DNA of 64,000 bases from Schistocephalus solidus (taxonomy: Eukaryota; Platyhelminthes; Cestoda; Diphyllobothriidea; Diphyllobothriidae), in contig WEDG01002035.1 of the NCBI GenBank assembly GCA_017591395.1, positions 1 to 64,000 of the forward strand, read 5' to 3'. Below are positions 35,280-46,364 of the stretch, piece by piece (within the stretch, counting starts at the first letter, position 1; each line of letters opens with the position of its first letter). Under the pieces are notes generated by a model. It was not told the DNA's origin. It ran no database searches and was given only the letters and a program-made list of their open reading frames with translations. Position numbers and translations under genes: made by a program.

Positions 35280-36070
35280 TCATGTTTCCCCTCTCCGTCT
35301 CTGGTTATCTCAGAAAGTCACGAGGAATTGAGTGCTTAAGAAGCCTACGTATGTGTGATTAACTGCTCAATGTGATCTATCTACATGCACAGTTATAGAG
35401 GCCTCGCAGTGTGTTATTAACGATGCCCACTTGCCTGTCCCTCATCCAGGTTATTCATTTCTGCTTTATGTCCTTGTTTTATGCCGGTCTAAACCCAATG
35501 CTGCGTTAGAGAGTATGTTCTCTGTGCGTCCATTATACTCTGACTGTTCTCTACCTCAAAGTTGGCTCTATGTGATGCGTACATCAGTTTACCTCTGCTT
35601 GCTGGATGGTTGATAAAAGTTATAAATTGAAAATGGGACGCAGCCGAATGCCTTCGTTTTGACTTTTGTGTAGAGATGCATAATTGAAGGGACGTTGGAT
35701 CAGGACGTCGGTTGCTTTGTCTCTTCTTTTCAATAGATGGCTTTCGTCTCTACCTTTATATGCACTTCAAATTTGTGTGTGTGATTACTAGAGCTAAATT
35801 CGTTTGTTGACATTAACCTCTTTCTGACCATCTGGATAGTGCTGCTTTCCTAAAGCAACTTTTATTTTTGAGCGTTTTCTTCAGTTCGGAGCAGAGATTT
35901 TCATTTTTTAAACACATTCAACGGGGAATTCGGTTTTGTTTGTTTTCTAAATGAATTCATATAGTCAGCTGACTTAATTTCCTGCATGAGAAGCGAGGTG
36001 CGCACCTAATCGCAAATTCCTTCAACAGACCATTATCAGCTATCATTTACGACTCAAACAATTAGAGTTC
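35280..36070. other. Stretch without a supported gene
   Basis: A short plus-strand open stretch at 35431-35613 follows a CATCCAG acceptor-like site, but nothing else supports it. Confidence 0.4.
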
Positions 36071-36077
36071 TCGACGG

Positions 36078-36317
36078 CTATTGAGGTAGTATCCGGCGAA
36101 TACGACGGTAAAAGTGTATCACTTGCTTAGCAGCTTTCACTAGCTCCTGCGCATCGTGACCATAAAATCCTCTTAATTTTGATGCTCCTTGCAGTAGAAT
36201 ATTGGAGCTTTGTGTGACCGCACGCCCTTTGTTTTCCGCACGGCGTCCTAGAGCTTCCGCTGGACTGCATGCTCGAAGACGACCAAAACGACCTCCGCTA
36301 AATTTTACATCTCCCAA
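36078..36317 (-). CDS. C-terminal exon candidate, basic protein, unidentified
   Basis: The minus strand reads 79 codons to a TAG, with GGRFGRLRACSPAEALGRR, VTQSSNILLQGASKLRGF and DAQELVKAAKQVIHFYRRI. GC content is well above the flanks, and the sequence is rich in Arg, Ala and Gly with helical stretches, which is unlike the AT-driven open frames elsewhere in the window. No in-frame ATG with good context precedes it. A weak acceptor (AATGAGCAG) lies just upstream. It may be the last exon of an unknown gene or part of an old element. Confidence 0.33.
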   Translation of the reverse strand: MGDVKFSGGRFGRLRACSPAEALGRRAENKGRAVTQSSNILLQGASKLRGFYGHDAQELVKAAKQVIHFYRRIRRILPQ

Positions 36318-36599
36318 ATCTGCTCATTCTTCGGATGCTGGATTGAGCTAGTACCTTCATGTATCCAGGCCCGCAGTGATTCCAAACTATCTGATATCGA
36401 CCTACAGCGACCTGTTTGTTTAGATAATTTCGATTCCATCAAATATTTTTCCAATAGTTAAAATAGCAACGTAATATCTGGGTATAACTGTCATCATGTC
36501 CGCACTTTTTTCACCTTCTATGATTTCTTTTGAGTGGAGCTCACGGGTCTCTTTAAATATCACCGAAATATATATTTCCGGTTCATTTTTAGCTTTGCA

Positions 36600-37715
36600 C
36601 ATTAACCATTTACTTAATCACCGTCACACACTTTCAAAAAACGGTTCATCTTTGGCATGAGGGCTTGCTGGTTTGGAGGACATTTGAGAGTAGACTTCAG
36701 ATGCTGCCCATAAAAGTTCATTGTTCTCCCTTTTAAATCATCTCTTTACGTTCCCTTTCTTCAAAATGTTGACTGGACTTTAATTGCAATTTGGGAGACC
36801 GAGGGTTTTATTCAACAAGCAAAATGTCGATTTGAAAGATTAACTAATTCAACTCCGTTTAGTTAGTTTAGTCGAAATCACAAACTGCATTCTGGATAAA
36901 CCGAAAGAACTGCATTAATTTACTTTAGATACAATCCACTTTGGAAAGCCGTTAAATTATTTTAAGGAATATGCCCGCCCCTTAACATTTCTAGTTTCTT
37001 TTCGCTGTTACGAGTTCCAGCATACGGATGCAATAGTATTTCACAAGTTCGTCTTTCTCACCGTCTGCACGACCGCTAATGAATATGGTTGTCAATGCAG
37101 GAATAGAGAGCAGTAGAACTGACATGAGTCAGATTTCCTGCATACTATAGAAAGTAATCTACCGAATGCAGACCAAGTCTGTAAATGATGTAGGCTTGGT
37201 CACCGTAACATATGTAGGACGCCTCTTTCTATCAGAAATGGAATAAGATGTGTAGCAGCTCCCCGTCTAGTTATTTTTGTTGTGCCTTTTAGGACTTACC
37301 GTAGACCTGCATGCTCGAATTCTGCCCAGGAATTACCCCTGATCTTTAAATTGAAAAACGATTGATTTTTTTCTAATTTAAAACTAATCTGCGGGTAAAA
37401 GCAGTCAAGTATATTTTGTTGAGATTTTCATGTAATAGTGTGCGCCAGCACGCGAAAGATGATTAGGCCGCGGCTTTATTAATTTAATATGTTTATATTG
37501 GCCCCAAGTCTCCCTTGGTCAAAGGAGAACGCAGCATGCATGTTCATAACTGCCAGTTCACACTACAGCGACGAAGAAGAAAGAAAGAAGAAAGAAATCT
37601 AGCTAATTGTCTAACCCCTCCCTCCCCTTCCCCTCCATCTGCCCCATTATAGGACGAGATTATAACCCCTGACCTGTATTCCCCCTGAACCCTCTTCCCA
37701 ATATTTACTTTTACT
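36600..37715. other. Stretch without recognised genes
   Basis: Contains a GAA-rich microsatellite at about 37573-37597 and a pyrimidine-rich run near 37611-37640. Nothing coding supported. Confidence 0.5.
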
Positions 37716-37718
37716 CTG

Positions 37719-38216
37719 ATTATAATCAGAGGTTTAGATCATTTTCCTCGTTAAGGTTTTCCTTACCATTATTGTCTAGGATAATTCAAAGCTAAAATTG
37801 ATCCCTGAAAGTTATTAAAAAAGTCCGGAAACCAACGTTTTACTTGCCTTTGCACGTTATTAACTAGCTTCATTGCTTCACGGTCGAGTTTACTGATACT
37901 GAAATGTTTAGAGGCTTATTAGGCTTGGTTCTGCATACTAATACATCAGTTGTATCCATTTGAATTTGGGGTTCACTATTAGCACCATTGACGTATTTAC
38001 AGAACTGTTCAATTGTCATGCTCAGGGTCAGAGCTGCAAAGAATATGGTGCATCTAATGGGAGTACCATCCCTCCACGGAAGATAGAACCTTTTACAAAA
38101 TCTGAATACACCTCACTGACGGGTGGAGGAGTAGGAAGGAAGGATGGCGGGTTCCGATAAGAACCTCTAATTCTGCCAGCCTTAGTAACCCAATGATCGA
38201 CGCATAAAAACTCGAA
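37719..38216 (-). repeat. 498-base direct repeat, copy 2
   Basis: Same unit as 33424-33921 and the same orientation. The shared minus-strand frame reads FCKRFYLPWRDGTPI and KYVNGANSEPQIQMD. Copies 1 and 2 differ by scattered substitutions and by the length of a GGAA run. Confidence 0.85.
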
Positions 38217-38344
38217 CCGATTCAACGAAAGTGGAAGGTAATTTCTCTAAAGAAGATCTGATTAGAGGACTGTTCAACGTCAATTTTAAGATGACCTTTT
38301 TAACAACTTGCAGTTGAAAATAAGTAGTTACCCCCACCATAGAA

Positions 38345-38530
38345 TCACAGCTGAGAACTTCCGCAGTCCGAACAATGGCCAAACCGTATGATCCAATCAA
38401 AAGTACCGAACGTAGTTCTTTCTATTTAGCATTCTATCTTAGTCGTAGTTTAATTAGCCCACTCAGAATGCGCCGTTAATAAAATCGAGAACCCACTAGG
38501 GTTTTTCGCACTCTATTGGCAGGCCCTTAG
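38345..38530 (+). repeat. Third copy of the inverted-repeat arm tip
   Basis: The segment from CAGCTGAGAACTTCCGCAGT through GATCCAATCAAAAGTACCGA to GGGTTTTTCGCACTC matches the right arm at 55935-56110 (same orientation) and the left arm at 41319-41506 (opposite). Similarity ends sharply on both sides, so this is a discrete unit of about 180 bases and not an extension of the arms. Confidence 0.85.
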
Positions 38531-38892
38531 AGCTCAAATTTATCTTACCGGAAGGAAATTATCAACAGTTTTTTTAAATTATTTGTTTAACTGCAGTCAC
38601 TTTTCTTATAATTTTAAGCGGACCGTATGATATGTGTTCTATTCAGACTCCCGAATATGCAATTCACATAACGCATCAACTGTTTCGGTTCAACCTTTTC
38701 CCAGATTTTTATTAAGGAAAATATGTACTAACATGTGCTCTGCAATCCAACCTCCATTGGGTGATTTTATTGCCGATATTTAAGGTGAACACGCCTATTG
38801 CCCTAGTGGCAGAGCGTCCATAATTCAATAGCACTGTACGACAAGTCAAAACTTGGGGTAAAAAGTATACTTTTGGATGCAGTGAGTCAAAC

Positions 38893-39415
38893 TCACACTT
38901 TTTTACAACAAAATACCATGTGCAGAATTCGTACAATCTTCTTACGAAAAAAGGCGAAAAAGAAAATATACGTGTAACCGTGAATAGCGTACTGTATGTC
39001 CTTGACAGAACTAAAGAGGCGGCTGAGTTCGGCGATCGTTTCGCGTTCACAGAGGCTGTCTCTTAAGGTCAAGCCGGAGCGTATGCAGAGGGTCACTGTG
39101 AGAGGGAGAGAGAAGATGAAGGATATGAGCGCCAGATTAAGGTAGGCGAACACGCGTTTGAGTTCCATCTTGCCCTCAGCTACCACTTTGCCTGTCACCT
39201 TACAGGTCTTGGCGTAAGCCATGAAGGACGGCGTGAACTGCAATTTTCGACGTCGCTTCAGTTGCAAATTTTTACGATGATGACACAGTTGATGACTACC
39301 AGGAGGAAGCTTGGAATGAAAAAGGTGATTATTGTAACAGGCACTTTGACCGCGTAGTCGTTGGTGATCAGGCGTTCTCCACGGTTTATAGCGCACACTT
39401 TGGGCAGATATTCAT
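38893..39415 (-). pseudogene. Class A (rhodopsin-like) GPCR, 3' exon with TM5-TM7, frameshifted
   Basis: The minus strand after an acceptor (TTTGACAG, AG at 39417-39416) reads an ECL2-like YLPKVCAINRGERL with a Cys, then TM5 VPVTIITFFIPSFLLVV. One frame is lost at about 39265-39275, in the TM5/ICL3 junction. The other frame continues with a basic ICL3 (LKRRRKLQ), TM6 VFAYLNLALISFIFSLPLTV with FSLP in place of CWxP, a Cys-bearing ECL3, TM7 LFSSVKDIQYAIHGYTYIFF and a helix 8 FRKKIVRILHMVFCC with a possible palmitoylated CC, then TGA at 38893. The NPxxY position reads HGYTY. TM1-TM4 must lie upstream (above 39420) and were not found. The single shift could be a true lesion or an assembly error. 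The ligand is unknown. Flatworm peptide or orphan receptors are the likeliest relatives. Confidence 0.72.
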
Positions 39416-39851
39416 CTGTCAAAGTCGAAGTACCAGCATGAAATTAGAGGAGTTACAAGATGTCATTGGTTGGGATTTGTTAAATGGTTTATTTAAAATG
39501 TCTAAAATAAAATGGAACTCACAGCCGAACCTGGTAATATACGAGGAGACAAACGAATTCAATAAATGGAACACGAAAGGCCGCCTTTCCCTTTCCGTTT
39601 ACTATCGAGCATTTTTAATCAGTTGATCCAAAGAATCAGAAGAATTCACACACCTATTTTAATATGGTAACAATAAAGCTCACTTATTTAACGTGGGAAA
39701 ACTAGCAAAATTGTTAATTTACTCTGAGTGCAAACGTGCAGCACATCACTTCAAAGCACAAAAGTAACAAAACATTTATCTTCAGTGTACTTTTAGAAAC
39801 ATATCATGAAAACAAATTTAATAGAATAGAACTGAATTTTTAAACTTTCAG

Positions 39852-40625
39852 AAGGCGTTCCAAAAGAAGAGATTGTCCAACTAACCGAAACATTTAACAA
39901 AAGGACTAGGAAAGTTTGCACAAACAGTAGAAAATCAAAAGCTGGAAATCATTCGATCCTAAAAAGTCCATGTAAAATCTATTGGTACATTAATGAAGAA
40001 GGTTGCGAGATGAAGGGTGATAAATATGCGCACCTAGAATCCTTATATGCGAAAACGTATACCACGCAACAGCTTTAGTGAAAACTGGTTTTTGCTGTGA
40101 GAAGAAGTTAAAATTTGCCACGAGTCACGAAAATTGATATCTTATCTTACGAGCCAAAAGGCCACCATTTTTCGATGCAAATGTTCGATATGCATATAAT
40201 CTACCGAAACATTGAATGCTGCAATTAATTAAATCGTTCGTTGCGATTCTTCTCCTAGGACGACAAAATTCTTCGACCAGTGCCTTCAGGCCCAAACTAT
40301 TATTTGTATCATTTTAACGTGAAGCATACGAACTTCTTCGCTGAAAAGTTGACTGCAATGATGTAAATGAGTTTCCTTAAAGTGGCTTTTATTGGTAGAG
40401 CCGGAGGGCACTATTATCACGCTAAGACTTATGGAAAAGATTAGGGATAATGCTGGATTTGAAATTGTTCAAAAGATAGCAAATACATCCGATAAAGCGG
40501 ATTTGATTATTAAGAATAAACTGTGTGAACAAAGATTAGTATCAAAATATAATTGGCAGTTGACACGATTTAAAAATTTTAATGTCAAGAAGGAACCCCT
40601 CTGTGTTATGTTGTATAGCAAATAA
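39852..40625 (+). other. Series of exon-like open stretches, unidentified
   Basis: Four plus-strand pieces follow acceptor-like sites. 39852-40078 follows TTTAAACTTTCAG and reads KEEIVQLTETFNKRTRKVC, then CKIYWYINEEGCEMKGDKYA before a stop; the Cys, GC, GD, H pattern faintly recalls a CCCH zinc finger that has lost one Cys. 40258-40366 follows TTCTTCTCCTAG and reads PVPSGPNYYLYHFNVKHTNF. 40392-40625 reads KIRDNAGFEIVQKIANTSDK and ends at TAA. Each ends in a stop, so they cannot form one gene as they stand. They could be a decayed multi-exon gene or chance. Confidence 0.25.
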
Positions 40626-40629
40626 ACCC

Positions 40630-41005
40630 GTAAAACGTAAGTAGACGCCTATGTGAAGTCTGGAACAAGTGCAAAGTGAGTGTTATTTATTCAAAGTTTC
40701 TTTGTTTTTACCAGTTAAACATAAATTTCAAATCGCTGCTGAAGGCTACCACGTGATTCTTCAAGATAACCCATCAAAATGAGTATTATATCCATTTCTT
40801 TCCGCAATACAATTGGTCTGAAATATTACCCCAGCTCTTGGGATCTGATATATACTTACCAAGACCTGAACAGACGCAACAGTTTAAGCCATCGTCCTTC
40901 CCACAGACATTTCAGGAAAACCAGTTCGAATGACGAGAGATTTCTATGCATCATAAGATTTAAACAAACAATTTGAAACATGTGGAGCGGTATTAAATTC
41001 TGTGC
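40630..41005. other. Left flank of the giant inverted repeat
   Basis: AT-rich, no gene recognised. Similarity to the right side begins at about 41008. Confidence 0.5.
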
Positions 41006-41826
41006 GCAAGATAATTTCAAATAACCAAACAAATTTCACCCATTGAAACAGTGCTTTGAATGGTATCCCAAATGACCTAAAGTTGGGCCCGAGTTTTTTA
41101 AATTACCATATATATTCTCAGTATATTAAGGCATCACGCATATTACTACCCAAACTCTGCTCATTATCATAGCAGGTGCAACTAGACATTAGATCATAAA
41201 AAAATAATACTGAGAATTAAAAGTTGTTGATAAGTTAAATAGATCACTCATCTGCTTAGTATTGATTATGCATTTATCGCCAAGGTCTTGTTTCGAACAG
41301 CTCAAATAGCGAATAAACCTGACACTAGAGTATGAAAAACCCTAAAATAGGCTCTCGATTTTCTTAACTGCGCATTCCAAGCGAGCTGAATAGACAACTG
41401 ACTGAGATACAATGCTAAATAGAGAGAACTACGTTCGGTACTTTTGATTGGATCATACGGTTTGGCCATTGTTCGTACTGCAGATGTTCTCAGTTTTAAA
41501 TTCAAATATAATCCTAAACTGACAAACTAACAATCAGAGGAGAATTATAATTGAAATATTATACTACTCAGTCAGTCCGATGACTGCTAGGTTTACATAA
41601 TGCTGCCGTTGTCGCAAGTTATCCCGATCTCCTGCTGTAGTCGTTGATATACCCTCAGTAATCGCTAACAGAACTCACTCTTCCCGCTCTGCCTCTGAGC
41701 TCACACTCCGGCCTCCGCCGGCGGCCGCACAATGGCCAGTAGTTGTAAAGGAGGATAAATAATGCTCACAAAGAAGAAGAGAGACACTGGTATTCAGACA
41801 CACCCAACCACAGGCGGTGAACCACT

Positions 41827-41880
41827 CAAGGCCCGAACTGCGACCTGTTGATTAGCAGTCCATCGCACTAAGCCTTGAGT
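41827..41880 (-). mobile_element. tRNA-Ser-like SINE head in left arm
   Basis: The minus strand reads CAAGGCTTAGTGCGATGGAC, with TGCTAATC at the anticodon position (like tRNA-Ser GCU), then CAGGTCGCAGTTCGGGCC as a degraded B box. The copy in the right arm is at 55568-55620. The rest of the SINE body was not delimited. Confidence 0.5.
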
Positions 41881-42598
41881 GTATCAGGTTGACGCTGATA
41901 GGCGACATTAGTGCCTGCGACGAATGAGAAAGTAAGATTTGCTCGGCCTGCTCAATGAATCCCATAACTTAGCTTAAGAGTACCTGTGCGTGTAAATAGA
42001 CGTGGCTTCGAAGGCTCCCAAATGTGGGGATAAGTCAGTTCATCATAAACACAAGCAGCAGGCCTAGATGCGTCCTTCTAACTGCGCTAATTCGAGTCCC
42101 CCATAAAGACACTGATTCCTCCGTGAAGTAACTGATATTTTCGTTAATAAAAACGGGGTGGGGTGCAGATTTACGCATGGCGCTTTGCAGAAACACTCGG
42201 TCCACGTTCAGACCTGTTTGATGAAGGAATGATAATGCTGTGTTGTTGTCTCCGGCGACAAAAATAGGTCTACGCCCACCAGGTTTGGCGTCGAGTTCTA
42301 CTCGTCGGCCTCGGAGCTTAATTTGGCGAAGTAAAACTGCGTAAACACAATAACTTTTAATTATCCCTCAGGACATCGTCGCGAGCAGCGGCCGTATAAG
42401 CGATTCCTACCCCGTGCAGCTAAGTTGCATTTGTTTATGGCTTGCAATCAGATGGACGCTAAGGTTATGTAACCCCAGATTCGTGTAATACAGGACCGGT
42501 GGGAATAGGGATTGTACGTCGCTTGGGACCCAAAAATGGTCAAGGAAAGGAATGCGAACAGTAAAGCATCAAACATAACTAAATTTTCACCAAAAAGT

Positions 42599-43390
42599 TC
42601 ATCTACTTATGAAATACTTTACCATACTGGAAACACAGGTAATAGCTAACAGCCCAGACACGTGTTTCGCCGATATTATGCTGCTGTATGGCACAGCATC
42701 GAGGGGTTCGCTCATCAGTGGGTTCTCCAGCATTCGCTTTGTACTTGCTGAAAGATTCTCCAAACTAGTAGTACAGTAAATTATTTCATAAGTTATTCTA
42801 CTGAATGCCTGTTGACAGCTTGTGAATAGTATGCGGTTATCCCGCAGTGGCTGATGGACTTCGGCGCAAATATTCATATCAAAGTAGGGTCTGCACCTGA
42901 AGACTCTGAATAAACTGATTTTCTTAAGGGTAAAAATGAATTTCTGAGGAAATTGAAAAGCCGAAATATTCATAGATGCTCCTTTAAAGTGGCAGTTTGT
43001 AGTCAGAGCCCGCGTTAGTAAGAGTAAAAGGCAGTCTCCAGACAAACAATTATTTTCCGCATGTATGTGTGAGCAGCCAGTTGAGGCAACGATAGCTGCT
43101 TCTAACTCGGAGCAAACGATGACGCGATAGGGAGTGCGTGAGAGAGAGTGCGAGAGTGCGCGCGAGTGAAACCCTGACGTTGGCCGTATTAATGGGTTTG
43201 CAGGAGCAAGTTCCAGAGTCATGAGGCCAAGAGGTGGGCTACATTGCCTATGACAAGGAGCTGGTGTAGTGTTCAGTTGCACGCACCCAGCCGGGTTGCC
43301 GTTGGTCAGGCTACAAGGTCGCCGGATGTGACAACACTTGCGCATAACGTGAACGCACCAGGACGAGCGCATATTCGCATGACGGAACAA
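42599..43390 (-). other. 263-codon open frame in left arm, doubtful as a gene
   Basis: The longest open frame in the arms. It is matched by 54038-54829 in the right arm with about ten amino-acid differences, eight of them in the last 45 residues. In that end region nine of the ten base changes alter the protein, which is not what purifying selection leaves. No domain or signal peptide is recognised, and a Ser/Arg/Thr-rich middle reflects a GCGAGAGT-type simple sequence near 43135-43170. It is probably a chance frame in a conserved repeat. Confidence 0.3.
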
Positions 43391-43913
43391 ATGGGAACCG
43401 CTTGGCGCAGAGAGAAATCACCTGTTTTGTCCAACACACTTATGCCATAAAATTTATCCCTGCGAATTAGGGTTCAGGCGTGGCAGTTTGCGGCTGTCAT
43501 TGTGGGTACGGCTTACTTATATGAACTCCACAACAGGACACGTGAATTGGAACGCACCGCCTCCGTGAGAAATGTGGATCTGTGCATAATTCAAACAAGG
43601 GTAAATATTTCTGCGTTCTAACCTCATACTAGGCCAAAACAAAAACCTGAACAGCGGACCTTATATAAGTATAAACTCTAAACTAAAACCTAACCATGCA
43701 ACCAACACGAACGCCAAACTCAATCCCACTCCCAACCCGACGCGTAGCCCCAAGATCCCTGGAATGTTACACAAAGCTGCCTCTATTACAAACCGTTCCT
43801 CTTTTCATATCCTGAATAGAAAACCATACGGGTACTCCTTACTGTTTATTGTGCCTAAGTAACCATTTCGTATATGAGATATACAGGAGGTTGGAGAGCG
43901 CTGAGAGGGCAGA

Positions 43914-44159
43914 TTGGAAAAACGTGACACCGGCCTGAAGCCCATTGCAAGTGATGGTCATTTCGCAGTGAGTCCTGGCTTCGCAGAGCAAAAAAACATA
44001 GGCACAGGGGATGTGCTCGCTGTTGTAGCAACAAGACTCGGAGTTGGCCTAAAGATAAAACAGTCGGCTACGTCTCTGAGTACATGCATATTACGGGTGG
44101 CTTTGCCCAGCTTTGGTCAAGGAGAGGCTAGGAGCAGGGTTCCAGCTAGTTTTAATTGA
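43914..44159 (+). other. 81-codon open frame, identical protein in both arms
   Basis: The same protein is encoded at 53267-53512 on the other strand. The two 246-base copies differ at one base (synonymous CTA/TTA Leu). Part of it reads FAEQKNIGTGDVLAVVATRL. No known domain. Near-identity here against about 94% identity elsewhere in the arms is more simply explained by recent gene conversion than by coding constraint. Confidence 0.3.
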
Positions 44160-46300
44160 AGGTGAAGACACGGTGGTAGGTATATCCTGAATAAGTACAC
44201 CCTCGTCCACCAGACAAAACAGTTTTCCCGGATAGCATCATGCACTCAAAGCAATGTGTCTGTAGCATTTCTTTTAGTCCAACCTAACTATGCATACTGA
44301 GGCATGAACCAACCAACGTAGGGAAAAGACGCATCCACTGGAAAGCACCCGCTTACGAAGAGTTGGATGTTCGCATGGTTTGCCCAGCAATTTGGCAAGG
44401 AGTCTTCCATCGAATTGTAGGACGCATAACGCAACATCTAGGAAACAACAGTTATGCAAGACCATAGCTGCAGTGTCCTTTCGTCGTCGAGAATAGAGTG
44501 CCAACTGGATTTTGAGATAGAACCCACCACCACATATGCTTTTTTGAATATTAATGCGCCGTTTAATAACCGTTTACTGCCCCTAAACAAGGTAATGCCA
44601 TATCCGCGTTTCCGGGCAGAAATTAGTCAGTTCACAAGAAGGTGAAACTACAGTGTTGTCGTTTCTCAACAAATAGGAAGTGTGGTGTTGTGAATTATAT
44701 ACGGAACATGCAAACATCTTTACAGCTGTTCGTATTGTTGATGCAATTAAGGAGGATCAGCCTTACACATTCACCTTCAAATTAATAAGACAAACTAAAG
44801 TCATCCAGTCGATGCTTGGTCTGCCTTTTGTCATTCTGCCTTTTTGGTGATATTAGGTCTTGTTTGTTATGCAGTCTTAACACGCGGCGAAGCAGGATCC
44901 CTTTGAAGCAGTCATTAAGGAGGCGTTTCTTTGCTGATCGGACAAATCATTCTTTTGTTCATAAAGCTGTGGCGTGAATAATGCCAGTAGAAAAATCCAG
45001 AAGATCACAATATCGAATCACACCTTTCTGTAAATAGTTCTGCAGAAAATAAGCCCATTATGTCCAACAATCTGTAAAGAAGAAAACGAACCATCTCACG
45101 GCTCAAATCTGGTTAGACTGGTTAGCCAGGGATATATGTATCCACCATTACACAACTATGCGCCAACCATCAGGGATGGTCTATTCCCACGCTCTTGCAT
45201 CAACGCTTACCCTCATAATTTAGCCTCAAAACCGCTTTTAAAAATTAAGGTAGTTGTTTGTGTGCCCTACTGTAGGTACTTCTACTAACAGGTAGGGCTT
45301 ATTTACACCTAATAAACATGAACACCAGTCAACAAAGAGCGCAAACCTTTAAGCATTTTAGCAACCGGGTAAGTGCTTCAGCGTGTGAGCATGATTCTTA
45401 CCGGAGAATATAATGCCTGCGGATGTGTGGCCGCCAGGTGGTAGCGTCCAGCCATTTTAAACCATTACGTTTTACGATGGATCATTCCCAAAACATGCAT
45501 GCTTTTAAAATCCTTTCTGCAAATTGATGGACTGGCTTTTGCCTGACGATCAATTTATTCGTCTGTTTTTCTTGTAAAATCCTTTATAGTAGACATTATT
45601 CCGTCGATGCTTCTTTTCCCTACAGACTGGAAAACTTTGCATTGGTAGTAACTTCACAGTTGAGAAATAATATTTTCAAATTAAGCATTTGCCTGAGTGG
45701 CATAAAGCCTTTACACTAGGAGACATCTATAAAGTTCAGAAAAATACCCACGTTGCAAACAAACTGTCGTCCACAGCCAAAATGATTACAGATATATTGA
45801 ACTGTTTGGAGTCAAGTCTGTTTCTTCTTATGGCATGAGATAAGAATATATTTTCTCTCGGTGGGGCATATTAATTTGGAGTCCAACAGATCAGCTGACG
45901 AATTTGGTAGGCCAGTAAGGGAAGAGTAGAAACTCAGCGAGCAACCTGCAGAACACTGCCCTTAAAAATTGCAGCGCTACACCAGTATCTTCCCCAGGAT
46001 GGTGTGCCCGTGTCTGTATGCAGGTAAGGCGGTTTTTCACTGGTCCTCGTTTTTGGCAGTGAGTCCAAACCATCGGACTGCAACTTGAGTTCGGCAGTTT
46101 TTGGTTTGTTTGCACAGAACCATGTGTGGCATAGGTGGCCAAATGCGACGGCTAACGAAGAAGCAAGAGATGGGCGCTCCTCTTTGATCATCACGGTTGC
46201 AGATAATTCGGCGCCACTCGGTCATGCACCTCGTCATTCCCGATCGCTTGCATTACAACCCGAAAGTCTGAGTTTTACACTCCCACTGCTCGTTATTTCG

Positions 46301-46364
46301 GCGGTGTCAGTGCGGATGCTGGCGGCTGTAGAGACGATCATCTTTGTTGCTCGCGTAATGGGGA
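46301..46364. other. Non-homologous patch in left arm
   Basis: Between matching flanks (CTCGTTATTTCG on one side, AGAGTCATTTGTCGAAATTAA on the other) the arms carry unrelated sequence: 64 bases here and about 69 bases at 51036-51104 in the right arm. Confidence 0.75.
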
